DNA from: Pollenia angustigena
Taxonomy: Eukaryota > Arthropoda > Insecta > Diptera > Polleniidae
NCBI GenBank assembly: GCA_930367215.1
Contig: OV884056.1
Location: 282,764,067-282,828,066, forward strand
Length of the DNA: 64,000 bases
Reading direction: 5' to 3'
In this document: positions 10,860-22,430 of the stretch, in pieces
How positions within the stretch are numbered: the first letter of the stretch is position 1
How the letters are laid out: each line of letters starts with the position of its first letter
The notes under the pieces: model-generated
The model's input: the letters and a program-made list of their open reading frames with translations, nothing else
Database searches by the model: none
What the model was told of the DNA's origin: nothing
Translations under genes and position numbers: made by a program

Positions 10860-12470
10860 TTCCAAAAATAATTTTTCTCAAACTTATTTTTGGGAATTTA
10901 TTATTTATAAGATTTTTTTAATGTGCTAAATTCCAAATTTTTATTTTTGATAAATACGCTGAAATTTATTGTGCATTTCACTTCGACCTAATTTTTTAAA
11001 ACGAAGCAATTATTTTTTGAATTTTGTTTTTACCCATTTACAACTAGAATTCGAGTCGGAAGAAAGTCAACCAATTGCAGGGGAATGTAAGAAAAGATAC
11101 ACTCACTGTTTATTGTTGGTGTTTTGTTAAAGCTTTGATATTGTAAGACTTTGAGTGTTTATGATTCTTATTCGCTTAAAAGTTTTATTATACCCTCCAC
11201 CACAATTAGTTGTGAAGAGGGTATACTAAGTTTATCAATCCGTGCGAAACTTTTTTATTTTTCATCTCAGACCCCATAATAAAGTATATATATATTCTGG
11301 GTCCTTGAGTAATTCTAAGTCGATTTGGTCATGTCCGTCTGTCTGTCCGTCTTACCGTCTGTCCGTCTGTTGAAAACCCTCTCACTTTCGAAAAACTCAA
11401 AAGAAATAAACAAATAGGTGTCAAATTGCTTGAAGTTATCCTAAGCAGTTTTGGATTGAAATCCAGAAAAATCGGCTCAGTAGGGTCAAAACTATGAATC
11501 AAAATGTGGAACCACCACCTAAAAACAATTTATAATATTGTTACAAAAACTAACATAAATGGTGAAAAAATAAACAGAATTATATAAGATTTTGCAAAAA
11601 TTCCTTTAAGGGGGCTAAAAATGACACTGTTAAGTTTGGTGAAGATCGGTCTATAATTTACCCTAGGCCCCATTTAAACCCTACTCTCGGAAAACAGTTT
11701 AGAAAGCCTAAAACCATAATTAATAATGCTATCATAACAAATTTTGGTACGTCACAGTTTAATAGGACTAGAAATGACACTGTGAAATTTCGTGAAAATC
11801 GGTTCATAATTTACCCTAGGCCCCGTATAAAGCCCACTCTGGTAAAATAATTAAATACGCCTAAAACCGTAGCAGATATCGATATTGCGGTAAACTTTCT
11901 TTTGACTTAGCTTCATATGGCCAGAAAAAATGTTATGAAATTTTGCGATATACGGTTCATAATAACCCTTTGATCCATTTAAAGCAGCCTTCTGAAATTC
12001 ACTGCAAACGCTAAAACTAATTTCTCCGCTGTATTGAAATTTGTGTCTCTTAATACCAGAAATCGGTCTGCAGGATTTTGGGATGATTGGTTCATACCTT
12101 ACCATGGCTCCAATATAAATTGCTCTCCTGAAAATCATTTAAGTTAGCTTAAACTGTTACGAATCATGATGTTTTTTTATAAAGATAAATTAATAATAAA
12201 TATACATCATATAGATATTACTCCTAAAACATTCGAACTATCGGTGGAGGGTATCAAAGATCCGGCACAGCTGAATATAGCACTCTAACTTGTTTGTATA
12301 TTATTTTTTGCTTTTCTAAAATCTGTGGACAAGGTTTCCTCATGATCTGACCTAAGCAACCAATGAAATGAGCATACAAACTTGCTTTCCATCAACAACA
12401 AATTTCAGTGTGTTTATCTAATATGAAAAATTGGGAATTTATCACGTCACACAGAAATCTTATTTTTAAT
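10860..12470. repeat. Dispersed repeat with inverted termini, host of a second repeat
   Basis: The left part (about 10955-10990, CTGAAATTTATTGT context) is inverted in the right part (12400-12440, ACAAATTTCAGTG context). Internal landmarks GGGGAATGTAAGAAAAGAT (11079) and CTAAGCAACCA (about 12352) recur in the same order at 52922 and 53102, where they are contiguous. The segment 11191-12294 is therefore a later insertion here. Non-coding; class unknown. Confidence 0.55.
11191..12294 (+). repeat. Dispersed GGGTAT-ended repeat built of degenerate ~130-bp units
   Basis: Starts TACCCTCCACCACAATTAG and ends in GGAGGGTATCAAAGATCCGG. A pyrimidine/GTCTGTCCGTC-rich block at 11331-11370 is followed by repeated units containing 'gatcggtctataatttacc..', 'aatgacactgtgaaattt..' and 'ggccccatttaaa..'. 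An inverted copy lies at 37900-39077. Frames inside (minus 11851-12138; plus 37950-38333 in the other copy) are similar only because the DNA is similar; I do not regard them as genes. Confidence 0.7.
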
Positions 12471-12539
12471 TTTCTTTTCAGCGAAATAAGCCTGTGGCGG
12501 GCGTATTGTGAAACTTTTATTGTGCTCTTCATAAGTTTA

Positions 12540-13133
12540 AAAGTTAAAAAATGATAATTTTAGGCGCTTGTTTGTGCTTATGATGTTTTTTAAAGTACGC
12601 CTTAAACTGAAACAATTAACGATATAATAATGAAATTTAGTACAATTATATTCAAGATAACAGGAAATCACTCTGCAGGATTTTGTGATTGCTGGCCTAA
12701 AATTTACCGCAGGACCTTCCTCCCCCCAAATTATAATTTGTCAAAAAAAAAAAACTCTTACATAGTTAATCAGTAATATATAAATCAGTTTATGTGTAAA
12801 CGCTTGTTTTCTTAAACTAAACTAAAATGCACATGTAGTTTAAACACAACGATAAATGTTGTCAATCGTATCCGTTTGGAGATAGTTTATATGTTTTCGG
12901 CTTTATAGATCTGCTGGTTTAATCACATTTTAAACCAAGAATAGAGATTAATGATGATGAACTTACTTTTTAGCCTTCAAACGCAAAAGCTCTTAATGAA
13001 AAGCTCTTAAATTTGGCACACATTAGCTTTTTTATGATCGGTTCATTATTTTTAATATGAATTCAAAAATTCAAATTTCTTATGGAGGGTATCAAAGATT
13101 CGTTACAGCCAAATACACATTCTTATTTTTGTT
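12540..13133 (+). repeat. Partial copy of the dispersed repeat (3' part)
   Basis: Shares 'ggaaatcactctgcaggattttgtgat'-like and 'ttggcacac'-like unit phrases and the terminal GGAGGGTATCAAAGATTCG (13083-13101) with 11191-12294, but lacks that copy's 5' GTCTGTCC block. Confidence 0.5.
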
Positions 13134-13439
13134 TTCTAGGGAATGTGTGTTAGTCACACAATGACTTAATGAATTCATGTTCAAGTATGTGGAAAAACTT
13201 TTTATCGCTTGACTTCCTCTGAGAATGCAAAAATATGTCTTGACATTTAATTCTTAAATGAATGAAATGAAGAAATTAAAAGCTAAATTTAACTTCAATT
13301 AGATTTTTACGCTACAAAACTTTTTACTCATTAATTTTATTAAATTGTTCATAATTTTTAGTTACAGGCATTTTGTTAAAAAAAAAATACTGATTTGTTA
13401 TGCGTATAAATGAAAAAAAATTAAATAAGTTAGAAAGTA

Positions 13440-13942
13440 AGGCGAGTTTAGAGAGGTGGTTCATATGGGGCCTAAGGTCAATTCTGGGCCAACCAGATCA
13501 AATGACATAGTAGCTGGTCTAAAAATTATCGTCGACCATTTTTATGTCAAAACCACAATTTTTTTATGAAAGTAATGGCATTTAATGCTATTCTCGGGAG
13601 TAGTATTTTTATGGAAGCAAAGGTTAAATATGCACCGAGTGCAATAAAATTTGGTTAGATGATTGAGACTTCAATAAAATAAAATACCAGCATACATGAC
13701 GGCTAATGGTTACAAAGCTTCTATTCCGGAATTCTGTACGGGGGCTCTGTGAAATTATGAACCTACTATCACAATTTTCAATAGTTTTCATCCTAATGGT
13801 GATTGAAACGTATACGTACCTAATTTCACAAGGTTAACATGGACAATCAGCTAGCCGGACGGACTTACATCGTAAGATCGATTCAAAAAGTGATTGAGAG
13901 TCGATAGGTCCACGATAGGACCTCTGTTGTGGCGTGGGTATA
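13440..13942 (-). repeat. Dispersed repeat, first subtype, reverse orientation
   Basis: In reverse complement it carries the same 5' signature as 1491-1660 (ACCCACGCCACAACAGAG, a GTCGATTCT-like stretch, then a CCGTCCGGCTAGCTGA block). The ATACCC end is at about 13937-13942. Its distal end is not sharply defined. Confidence 0.5.
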
Positions 13943-14319
13943 AATTACAGGATTAAAAAAGTTCCTTAAATGATACAATAATCCAGAAAATAGCGTTAAT
14001 TTACAACTACATGTACAATTGACCTATTCACAAGCTCGAATTCGTCGTATTCGTCGCACTCGTTGTCTAATTTTAAAATGTTTTATTTCTGTTTAAGGCA
14101 ATTTTCAGACAAAAGAGTTGTCTTATTATGGTATAAACACAACTGGGACGAACGAGGAACTTCGCATAGTACGACGAACTCGTTTGCAAGAATTCGTTAC
14201 GTGAGTTCGTCAAATGAGACACAATAAGTGCGTTTATTCCAGGTATTAATGTGACTTGACATTTATTTTTCATTTTAACTCTAGATTATATAAACATTTA
14301 TTATTCTTAACTTCTTTAA

Positions 14320-14899
14320 CCTCTTAAGACCCGAACATTAACCCATTGAATTTTTACATTTTTTATATATTTTTTAACCTTTTGGAGAGCAAATAAGACA
14401 ACCGTATATTTTTTTTAATTTTACTTGAATTCTTAGAAATTAAGGGTGCACAAATGTATGTGTACCTCAGGTCTTAAAATATGAATCATTTCAACGAAAA
14501 TCCTTAATTTCTTAAGTTCTGAACTGAACCGATTAAGTAAAGGACTTATTAACTATTTGTTTTATCTTATGAGGTGTAATTTAAATTTCGGTTTTTATTA
14601 TTTTTTTTAATTTTTTTATTTAAACTGGTAGAAAAAGAGGTGCACATATGTGTACTTCAGGCCTTGGCGATTAGTTATTGAGGAAAAATATCCCAACAGT
14701 ATGGTTTTTTCAAACTGCTTAATTCAAATGTAAAAATAATGGCTGAAACTTCTAAACCCTGCCATCTTTCGATATCGTTTTGAAGCGCAGTAGCTTAAAA
14801 CAAGTAATAAAACTGTTTCTATTGGTCACACGATGTCGCTAGTCTTTAAAACTTTTAATAAGTTAAGGTACACATATGTGTACCCATGGTCTGAATAGG
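14320..14899. mobile_element. piggyBac-type MITE (TTAA TSD)
   Basis: Ends CCTCTTAAGACC and the inverse of GGTCTGAATAGG, flanked by TTAA (14316-14319, 14900-14903). Three copies of a palindromic motif, best GTACACATATGTGTAC (14868-14883), with related ones at 14640-14655 and about 14446, each followed by CTTCAGGCCTT-like sequence. Non-coding, 580 bp. Confidence 0.85.
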
Positions 14900-14997
14900 T
14901 TAATTATTCTACTGCATCCCTTTTCATCTTTTTTAACAAGCAATACATTTTTATTAAAATTTCTTTTTAATTTATTTGCTTGTTAACATTTATGAAA

Positions 14998-15500
14998 TCA
15001 CAAGCTGACACGACAGACGTTGTCCTGTCCAAATTAGGAAAAATGTTTGGTTCGATTTTTAAAATCCGTTAAAAAGATACGAACATTTGAAAGAAAAATT
15101 AGTCAAATCGATGGAGCCGTTTTTTTATTTTAGGTTAATCGAAAAAAGTGGGCGTTAAAGTGGGCGGGGCAAAATTTTCTTTCCGTAAAACCTAAGTTGG
15201 ACCATAGCGATGATTTTAAAGAAAAAATCGTCCACATCGCTTAAGCCGTTCTCAAGTTATGCACTTAATAGAAAAAGTGGGCGTAAAAGTAGGCGTGGTA
15301 CATTTTTCTTTCGATGAAAACGTAAAATGGATTAATACGAACATTTAAAAGAAAAATTAGTCAAATCGATTGAGCCGTTTTTTGATTTTAGGCAAATCGA
15401 AAAAAGTGGGCATGGCAAAATTTTCTTTCCGTAAAACCCTAAGTTGGACCATGGCAATCATTTTAAAGAAAAAATCGTCCAAATAGGTCAAGCCGTTCTA
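14998..15500 (+). repeat. Helitron-like tandem-unit fragment
   Basis: Opens with AGCTGACACGACAGACGTTG and continues with the 'aaaagtgggcgtaaaagtaggcgtgg', 'gatggagccgtttt' and 'aagccgttctcaagttat' units also present at 22420-23190. These units are typical of non-autonomous Helitrons of flies, and here about two copies are visible. A (GATA)n run at 15502-15518 closes it. Confidence 0.6.
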
Positions 15501-15669
15501 GATAGATAGATAGATATAAAGATAGGTTGACCATATTTCAAGAAAAAAAAAATCATAAAAAACTATTTATCTGGTGTGTTCTAGAATCTGAATCCACTCG
15601 AAAGTTTCCTTCGGCATTTTCGGTGTTCTGCATTTCGGTTTAGCGATCTCTAAGTAGTTTTTGGGTTGG

Positions 15670-16130
15670 TTTCAAATTTTGCAATTTTTCGCGAATTTCA
15701 GCCATGTTTGCGATAAAAGCGATTTGTTCCTGTAAGTGTTATGATTCTTGACAGCTTTAACGATTTATAATAAATAGTAGACATTGCTATCATGTCGCTG
15801 TTAGCAAATTTTTGCGAATTTAGAAATTTTTACCGATTTTTTGCCATTCCTTATAGTTTTAGAGACTTTAAATTTATTTTATGGCTTGTTTGAAATATTA
15901 AAAATTTTCGCGAATTTTTTGCAAATTATTTTATTTTGTTATTTTCCGACATCTTGTTTTTTTTACCCATTTAGCGATTTCAAATAAATTTAAGTGTTTG
16001 TTTAAAAGTTGGCAAATTTTCACGAATTTTAGCCAAGTTCGCAATACAAGCGATTTGTCCCTGTGATTCTTTAGAGCTTTCACGATTTTTAACAAATATT
16101 AGACTTTTCTATCATGCTGCGCTGTCCCTT
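15670..16130 (+). repeat. Diverged direct duplication (~335-bp spacing)
   Basis: The block TTTCGCGAATTTCAGCC..AGCGATTTGTTCCTGT.. (15683-15800) recurs as TTTCACGAATTTTAGCC..AGCGATTTGTCCCTGT.. (16017-16125), each ending in a CTATCATG. Old tandem duplication, non-coding. Confidence 0.55.
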
Positions 16131-16663
16131 TCCCAATTTATTTGTCGTTCGTTATATGTAAATAAACCTATCGCAGAGTTCGTTACGCACGACGAATTTC
16201 GGTCTACGCAATGATTGTGTGTATTTTTATATACATCAATATGTTCTACATATTTCTAATGAATAATATTCGTTGCGAATAATTCGTCGTTTGTCCCGGT
16301 TGTGTTTCTAGCATTATTCGATTGATTTTGTATATGTAAGTTTTGAAAAATTTTGTATCTATACCAGGCCTGAAAATGTTCGATTAATTCGGTGAATTTG
16401 TGAAAAAATTTTAAGACTGTAATACCTTAACACCACAAATTTAATTCTTCTTAATAGTTAAAATATGTTTGATTCATTTAAATTCATTTTTTAGCTATTT
16501 TAGTTAAAATTTCTTATCAATTAATATTTATCAGCATTTCATCTCAAATTAAAACTCCCATACCTGGTTTAGTTTCATGGTATCAACCAATGTGAATGGC
16601 AAATTTTATTAAAGAAGGAGATAAAAAATAAAAACCAAGAGTGAAATAAAAAATTAAATCTAA

Positions 16664-17266
16664 TGGCGATTTCTTTTCTGAAAACAATATGCTACAGTAT
16701 ATACATGTAACATTTTCTAATGTTACCTATAATCACTGGAAGTGTTACATGTTGTGCAATTTTAATAGAACACAATTAGCTGCTTTTATTTACAACTATT
16801 ACACTTTCATAATTAATGTACTTCATGAGCGATTTTTAATGCTATTTGAGCGGTTTCTGAACGCAATTATGGCTTGAAAACAAATATTGACATCACTAAT
16901 GGCTTAGAAAAATTTAAACGATTATAATATAAATAGACTTTTTTTGATTTTAATGTGTAAATATATTTATATTTTCTTTTAAAATAATTTTTTTTACAAA
17001 AATTATGAGTATGAGTTATGACAAGCAAAATAAAACATTGGTTGTACAAACAAAGTAGTAAGTACCAAAGTTTTAAGACAGGGCAGTATGAACACCTTAA
17101 GTAAAAGTAAGGGTAAAACATGCAACATGTTTTGCATGTTTTTTATCAACATATTCACAAAAGAACTTGAAAATTTTTCCCACAGTTGTATTTTATGTAC
17201 AAACGAACACAAAAATGTAGAACATGTAACATTAATGCAACATTTTTCTCAGAAAAGAAATCGCCA
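16664..17266. mobile_element. PIF/Harbinger-type MITE (TAA duplication)
   Basis: TIR TGGCGATTTCTTTTCTGA at 16664-16681, perfect inverse at 17249-17266, with TAA at 16661-16663 and 17267-17269. Subterminal ATGTAACATT/AATGTTAC motifs occur in both orientations. The short frames inside are not supported as genes. Confidence 0.85.
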
Positions 17267-17269
17267 TAA

Positions 17270-18080
17270 AATTCATTAATTTCCTTTTTGAGTTGCACTT
17301 TTTATATTTTTATTATTATTTGGTAAAAAAAATATTGGATCTTTGCAAATACTTTACTTTAAGTGAATTGACAATGAACAAATACGATTAAATTATGATA
17401 CATACATATAAACATCAAATTTGTCTATGAACAAGTGCATATACTATAGTCGTATTTTTTTTACACGATAAGCCATAGCACAGTAGGTAATTTGGTCTAT
17501 ATTTTTGGCCAAAATTAAAAATCTGCGCTTAAGAAAAAGTAGTTTTTCTTTGTTGTAATGTGATAAAGAATACTTCAAAGCAAATAGAAGTGAATTTTTA
17601 TTTTATAAATAACAATAAACCGTTTATCGCCTGACTCTTAAAGTCATCAACAGTTTAAGTGGGCGCTCGTCGTGTTATTTTTTGATTACAATACCTGCCA
17701 ATAGTTTTTAATAAAAAAAAAACAAATAAAAAATACAATAAAATATGGAAAACAATATTAATAGCAAATGCTAAATAAATACATAATCATTGTTTAAAAT
17801 AAAATAGTTGATTGGTGAAAAAATCAGTTTTTGATCTTATCTCAATTAAAAAAAAAAAAAATAAAAGTTTTATACAACTTTGGAGAAGCGTTTAAAAAAA
17901 GTTTAAATTTTTTTAAAGCTAAAATTAATAAAGTCTGGATGAGTATTTGCTTTTGAGATTGTATCATAAATTTCATGCTGCTTTTTTTGCGATTTTTTAA
18001 ATATCCCATTTTTTGCAGGCAACCTCTACTTCGCTTATAGCGAACTTGCTAAAATTTGGTTCGAAGAAAAAAACAAAGGA
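17270..18080. other. No gene seen
   Basis: A+T-rich spacer with several A runs. No exon-like or repeat boundary could be supported. Confidence 0.5.
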
Positions 18081-18253
18081 TAGAATGAAACAGCTGTTTT
18101 AATTTATGTGTTTAGAAAAATTGGAGATGACGAAACATTAAAGGAAGAAGTGTTTGTTCTCAAAAGAAAGATTAAAAATGTTTGTATTTATTTGTCTCAG
18201 AAATGGCAAAAATCACATAGAAAAAGTGATGTATTTGAAACGAAAAACTCAGA

Positions 18254-19100
18254 GGCGGTGCGCAAAATGTGGCCCCAAAAGGAAAATGAAAAACGGCGCC
18301 AAAATTTTACATGAGACACAACAACACGCAATTTTGGCGCAATTTTTTTGTTTTTTTCGGGTTTATTTTTTATTTTTTCGTTAGGGTGTTTTTGCATTTT
18401 AAGTAGAATGAAAAATGACCCCAATATTAAGGAATGAAAAATGGCCCCAAATAAAACCACAATTTTTACTTTGGGGCTATTTTTCATCTACTAATAAAAA
18501 ATGCAAGTTTAAAGAAATGAAAAATCACCCCTAACATTTTTACACAAAAATTTTATAAAATTCTATGTAAAAGTTTCTAGGGATAACATAAAAAACCCGA
18601 ATTCTTATACCAAAGTAGAGAAAATCCTTGCCGGTTATGCAGAGATGCTTTAGTTAGTGAAGCCGGTGTTTGTTATACCATAGAGGAAAAAATCCTAGAG
18701 CCCGGCCGAAGGCCGGCTATTACGAGAAAAGTTCGTTATACCATAGAAAAGAAAATCGTTGCGCCCGGCCGAAGGCCGGCTATGTAGTGAAGCTTTAGTG
18801 AGCGAAGCTAGTGTTCGTTATACCAAAGAGAAGAAAATCTTTTCACCCAGCCGAAGGCCGGCTATACAGAGAAGCTTTAGTTAGCGAAGCCAGTGTTCGT
18901 TATACTATAGAGAAAAAAATCCTTGCGCCCTGCCGAATGCCGGCTATAACGTAGAGCTTTAGTAAGCAAAGCCAGTGTTCGTTATACCATAGAGAAAAAA
19001 ATCCTTATGCATGGCCGAAAGCCCAACCGTGCTATCAATCGTACGCCCCAAATTTGGGGTCAATTTTCATTTATTTTTTGGGGCCATATTTCGCAGCGCC
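18254..19100. mobile_element. MULE-like element with 9-bp TSD and internal 82-bp array
   Basis: Exact 9-bp duplication AAACTCAGA at 18245-18253 and 19101-19109. Ends GGCGGTGCGCAAAATGTGGC and the inverse of GGGGCCATATTTCGCAGCGC match over about 25 bp with indels. Further GGCCCCAAA/TTTGGGGCC blocks are scattered near both ends. TSD length and long imperfect TIRs suggest a Mutator-like element, but no transposase is present, so this is inference. It splits the coding remnant 18108-19741. Confidence 0.75.
18600..19035 (+). repeat. 82-bp tandem array with GC-rich palindromic core
   Basis: GTTCGTTATACC-type starts occur at 18731, 18813, 18895 and 18977, exactly 82 bp apart, with a shortened unit starting at 18668 (63 bp) and a partial one before it. 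Each unit holds CCGGCCGAAGGCCGG (6-bp stem, 3-nt loop) or a decayed version, plus AGCTTTAGTTAGCGAAGC, itself a near-palindrome. It is strikingly GC-rich against its surroundings. Confidence 0.85.
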
Positions 19101-19744
19101 AAACTCAGAATGGTTAAGTGGAGGATTTGACAGCACGAATGGTGGTAACACTGCTCGCCGGGCTTTCACAGATTATTTCCTCGTTTTCCGTATAACTGCC
19201 ATTGATGAAAAGTTAATATATCTATATTCACTAAAAACTATTTTGATTTCTATATGTTGCCAGTTCTCATTGGATTAAGAAAAATTTAAAACTTTTTGCT
19301 TTAGTACCGCAAAAATCATCCAAACAAAATATTCTTGGCTTCCAATGACTGCGACTGTACATAAACTTTTTAATTCATTCAAAAGAAATAGTTGAAACTA
19401 CAATTCTTCCATTTGGCTGTTTTGGAGAAGATGCTGCTGAGTCGAGCCATAGACTTAATAAATCTGATATACTGGTTCATGCCAGAAAATATAGCCGCAA
19501 AAATAATAAGTCAGAAATTTTTGACAGAGCCATGTATATGTCAGACTCACTTGTTACTTCTCTATGTCTAAAAAGACGAATGGATACTAGAAAACGCATT
19601 CAGCTTCCTAAAGAAGTGATTGATATGTTATCAAGTCCAAAAGTTACTCCAATTAGCTTTGAAGACACTGAGGATCTTAGCGCCAGTGAAGACGATGAGC
19701 TCGCTAAGATCCTTTTGGATGATATTAAATTAGAAAATTAATAC

Positions 19745-20215
19745 GATATACCAATTGAGTGGAAAAAAATAAATTTTTAAAATTTGGTTCCAACGCGTAT
19801 CTGTGCATAAGAATGCGATTCTAAGTTTATTCTTAGTTTAAGAGTTAATAAGTTTAAAAGTTAATAAAAAAGTTCATATGCAAGGTTTGGTAAAATTCTG
19901 TCCGCCTGTTATTAATTTTGGCCAAAAAAAATGGATAAATTACCCATAGTGCATAGGACAGAGCTCGTGAATTGGACTAAATTGTTTATACTAAAATATG
20001 AAAAAAATCTTAAAACTAATTTAGTTCTAAAAGGGCTTCAATCTGTGACAACTTATGCAAACAAAATTTCCAACTAAAAAAAAATTTTTTTTTTTTAATA
20101 TAAAAATAACCCTAAAAATTTCAAAATTTCCTTCTTTTACGCAAAAATGTGAAATAAATATGGCTTTAAGCCCTTTAATAACGTGTTAATCGAGAAACTG
20201 TTAGCACTAATTCAT
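19745..20215. other. No gene seen
   Basis: A+T-rich spacer after the TE protein remnant. No boundary or target duplication for that parent element could be found here. Confidence 0.45.
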
Positions 20216-20221
20216 AAAATA

Positions 20222-20410
20222 CTAGCAAACCCGGCGAACTCCGTTTCGCCACCAGATGGCTTCGTTTTATGTAACATTTCGTTTGGTGATTAAAAGATGA
20301 AGAAACATTTTTTTTGTAGCTGACCCGACAGACGTTATTCTGTCCCAATTAGAAAAAATGTTTGCGTTCGATTTTTTAAATCCGTTAAAAATAGGAAAAA
20401 AGTATTTTAA
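20222..20410 (+). repeat. Helitron-like 5' fragment
   Basis: ACTAGCAAACCCGGCGAACT followed by CCGTTTCGCC is the form of 5' end often seen on fly Helitrons. It then shares GACAGACGTT.TCTGTCC..ATTAG.AAAAATGTTTG with the Helitron-like block at 15002. Truncated near 20410. Confidence 0.5.
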
Positions 20411-20467
20411 AATTAAAATGTTGTTCATATACATATGTATAAATGATTTACATTGGATTTGAAAATA

Positions 20468-20734
20468 CATATCGAGCCCTAACAGCGAAAATAACGTAAG
20501 CGACATGATTTTCAATTTTCGTTTTTTTTTAATAAATGACTTTATTGGCAACACTTGCATCATCTCCTAAAATAGCATGGTCACATAATGTACCGTAACG
20601 ATTTTATAGCAAAAACAATTTTAGTGTAAGCGACAAATTTCATACAAAATTAATATAAAATAAAACAAAAAGCTCTCTCCTGTAAAATTTGATTTTTGTC
20701 GCTTACACTATTTTCGCTGTTAGGGGTCGATATG
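20468..20734. mobile_element. 267-bp MITE, copy A
   Basis: TIR CATATCGAGCCCTAACAGCG inverted at the right end (..CTGTTAGGGGTCGATATG). A second copy of the same length at 56157-56423 differs at only a few positions, so the family moved fairly recently. The TA inside CATA/TATG may be the target duplication. The short minus-strand frame crossing it is chance. Confidence 0.9.
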
Positions 20735-21865
20735 TTTGTATATATTTGCTGTGAATCTTATAGTATTCTATTTACATTTTAGTTGATAAGATCAATATGG
20801 GTTATTCCAAAGTGTTGAACGTGACAGTCGTACGCATCAAAAATGCAATAACATTTTAAACAACAAATATTTTCACGTTCTCTTAACCCTTAAATTAAAG
20901 CAATAAGAAAGCACTGTTGTCTATGCTTAAGCTTATGGAGGGCGCGATTCTAGGTCAAAGATAATGGCAAAAGAAGTAGCAGTTCGAACGTGAAAAAATA
21001 GAAGTAGTTTTTGTGACCATGTATAAAAAGGCGTAATTCAGCGAGACCTGGCACAATTTTTTAGTCAAACAACTTTCAGAATTTTACGTAGCAATGTAAC
21101 ATTAAAATGTCTTTGGTTTGATTCCTAAATCTTCTATATTTTTTATTTTTAAAGCCAAAACCTGGGTCGATACATGACATTTCGAACGTAAAATTTTTTC
21201 CATAATATTTTAACTGAATAATGATTAAAACAAAATAAAAATTTACCGTTAATTCGAATAACATTTTGCTCTTCGAACTCTTCCCTAGATTACAGACCAT
21301 GTAAGAACATTTCTTTGGAATAATTTTTATCAAATATCACCTCTTTTAAGGAAGACAAATATTAAAGAAAACATACAATAAAACATTCTCACATATAAGA
21401 AATTACGTTTGCACAACTTTGCAGTCTGATTGTTCATCTAAGTGAGCAAATTTATGAGTAAATTTATAAAATTAGTAAAATCTAAATATTTCTCTAACAA
21501 CAATTTCGTAAAATAATCCGCTTTTAATAACTTTTTAATTTCGGTCACGGTGCACCTTTTGAAGGAAATGCCCATATAAAGGTAAACAGTAAAAAAAAGT
21601 AAAACTTATTTGGTTGCTTTGCTAGGATATCATAATTTTTTAATTGCAATGCTTTGTAAAATACAACATTTTTTGTTTGGTTGTCTGGTTTGTTGATTGT
21701 CATTGCATATGCGAGCCTTACTGGAAACTAACTGCAAGCGTTAAAATTGAATGCCATGTCGGTTGGAATCATTGGGATCCGAGGTATCAAAATATTTTCT
21801 CAGTTTATTCATCAGTTTTTTACCGTAAGTCGGGTGCCATTAGAAAGACGTGGTTGGTTTATATT
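20735..21865. other. No gene; weak inverted termini
   Basis: GTTATTCCAAAGTGTTGAAC near 20801 is imperfectly inverted near 21307-21328 (GAACATTTCTTTGGAATAATT), and AACGTGA-type motifs recur between. This may be an old MITE of about 525 bp. The region 21640-21860 has slightly higher GC but no interpretable product. Confidence 0.35.
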
Positions 21866-22430
21866 TCGTAACATTATGATTACCGATCCAACTTTTAGTT
21901 TGAATTTATGAGGAGGTAATCCGGGTAATCCCAGGGAGTTCGATTGGATAGTTGACGACAGCGTTCTGAGAAGTAATGGAATCTACCGATTTGTACGTCT
22001 CCAATTTGCCAACGATTTCACTTTGAATCTTAAAATTCAGTTCGTCGACATCAACGTAGCTAATATAGCACGTTCGCTCAACAAATCATGATTTCTATAA
22101 TTTTGAAAACACCTTTCGGATGAGTTCGGACTTTGATTCGGTGAACCGGCAGAAATTGAAATATCCACCGGGATTTTGTCGTTTCCTATGTCTAGCAATA
22201 GTTTGGAAAATACGTCTCGAGATTGATTGTTTTGCAGCTCGACCCGCATTTTCAGAGTCAATTTGAGCTTCCTAACGTGTTTCCACAAAGCAGACGACTT
22301 CAAACATTCATTTAATTCATCGGCGGGCGTTGATCGTGGTATCACTGGAAGTGTTTGCCAAAAATCAACTGCCAACAAATCATCGTACCTCCAAATCGGC
22401 TTTAATTGTTTCGTAGTAGGCGTAAAAGTA
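21866..22430 (-). pseudogene. Helitron Pif1-type helicase fragment
   Basis: Minus-strand reading: a frameshifted F-G-G-T-M then L-L-A-V-D-F-W-Q-T-L-P-V-I-P-R, which is the helicase motif III block (usually L-x-G-D-F-R-Q-T-L-P-V-I-P; here Gly and Arg are changed). Next come K-L-T.K-M-R-V (motif near N-M-R), Q-N-Y-R-N-H..L-S-E-R-A-I-L-A, and after a frameshift L-P-G-L-P-P-H-K-F-K-L-K-V-G-S. It ends at L-R-N near 21866. In an intact Helitron this Pif1-like 5'-3' helicase works with the Rep nuclease in rolling-circle transposition; neither the Walker A region nor Rep is present. It directly abuts the 258-bp tandem units. Confidence 0.85.

Larger units (their letters stand above)
14135..16307. repeat. 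Possible composite element with AAACACAACYGGGACRAACGA ends
   Basis: AAACACAACTGGGACGAACG at 14135 is inverted as TCGTTTGTCCCGGTTGTG at 16287-16304, and both neighbourhoods are rich in TTCGTCG/CGACGAA. It would enclose the piggyBac MITE and the Helitron-like block as later insertions. No matching target duplication was found. Confidence 0.35.
18108..19741 (+). pseudogene. Unclassified transposon-encoded protein remnant, split by a MULE-like insertion
   Basis: Coding from about 18108 (E-E-V-F-V-L-K..S-Q-K-W-Q-K) runs into the insertion at 18253. With the insertion and one 9-bp duplication left out, it continues in the same frame as S-E-W-L-S-G-G-F-D-S. After decayed sequence, the last stretch (about 19390-19741) is open and reads I-L-P-F-G-C-F..E-D-A-A-E-S-S-H-R-L-N-K, then H-A-R-K-Y-S-R-K, then an acidic C-terminus with D-E-L-A. 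This resembles the C-terminal 'E..R-N-K-D..H-x-R-K-x-S-R' region of large transposon proteins found in arthropods and cnidarians. I cannot name the superfamily. No intact start is seen. Confidence 0.55.

Noticed and set aside
18600..19035. CRISPR-like array (regular repeats with palindromic core)
   Set aside because: The 82-bp unit repeats entirely, with no unique spacers, in a eukaryotic transposon context without cas genes; it is a minisatellite.
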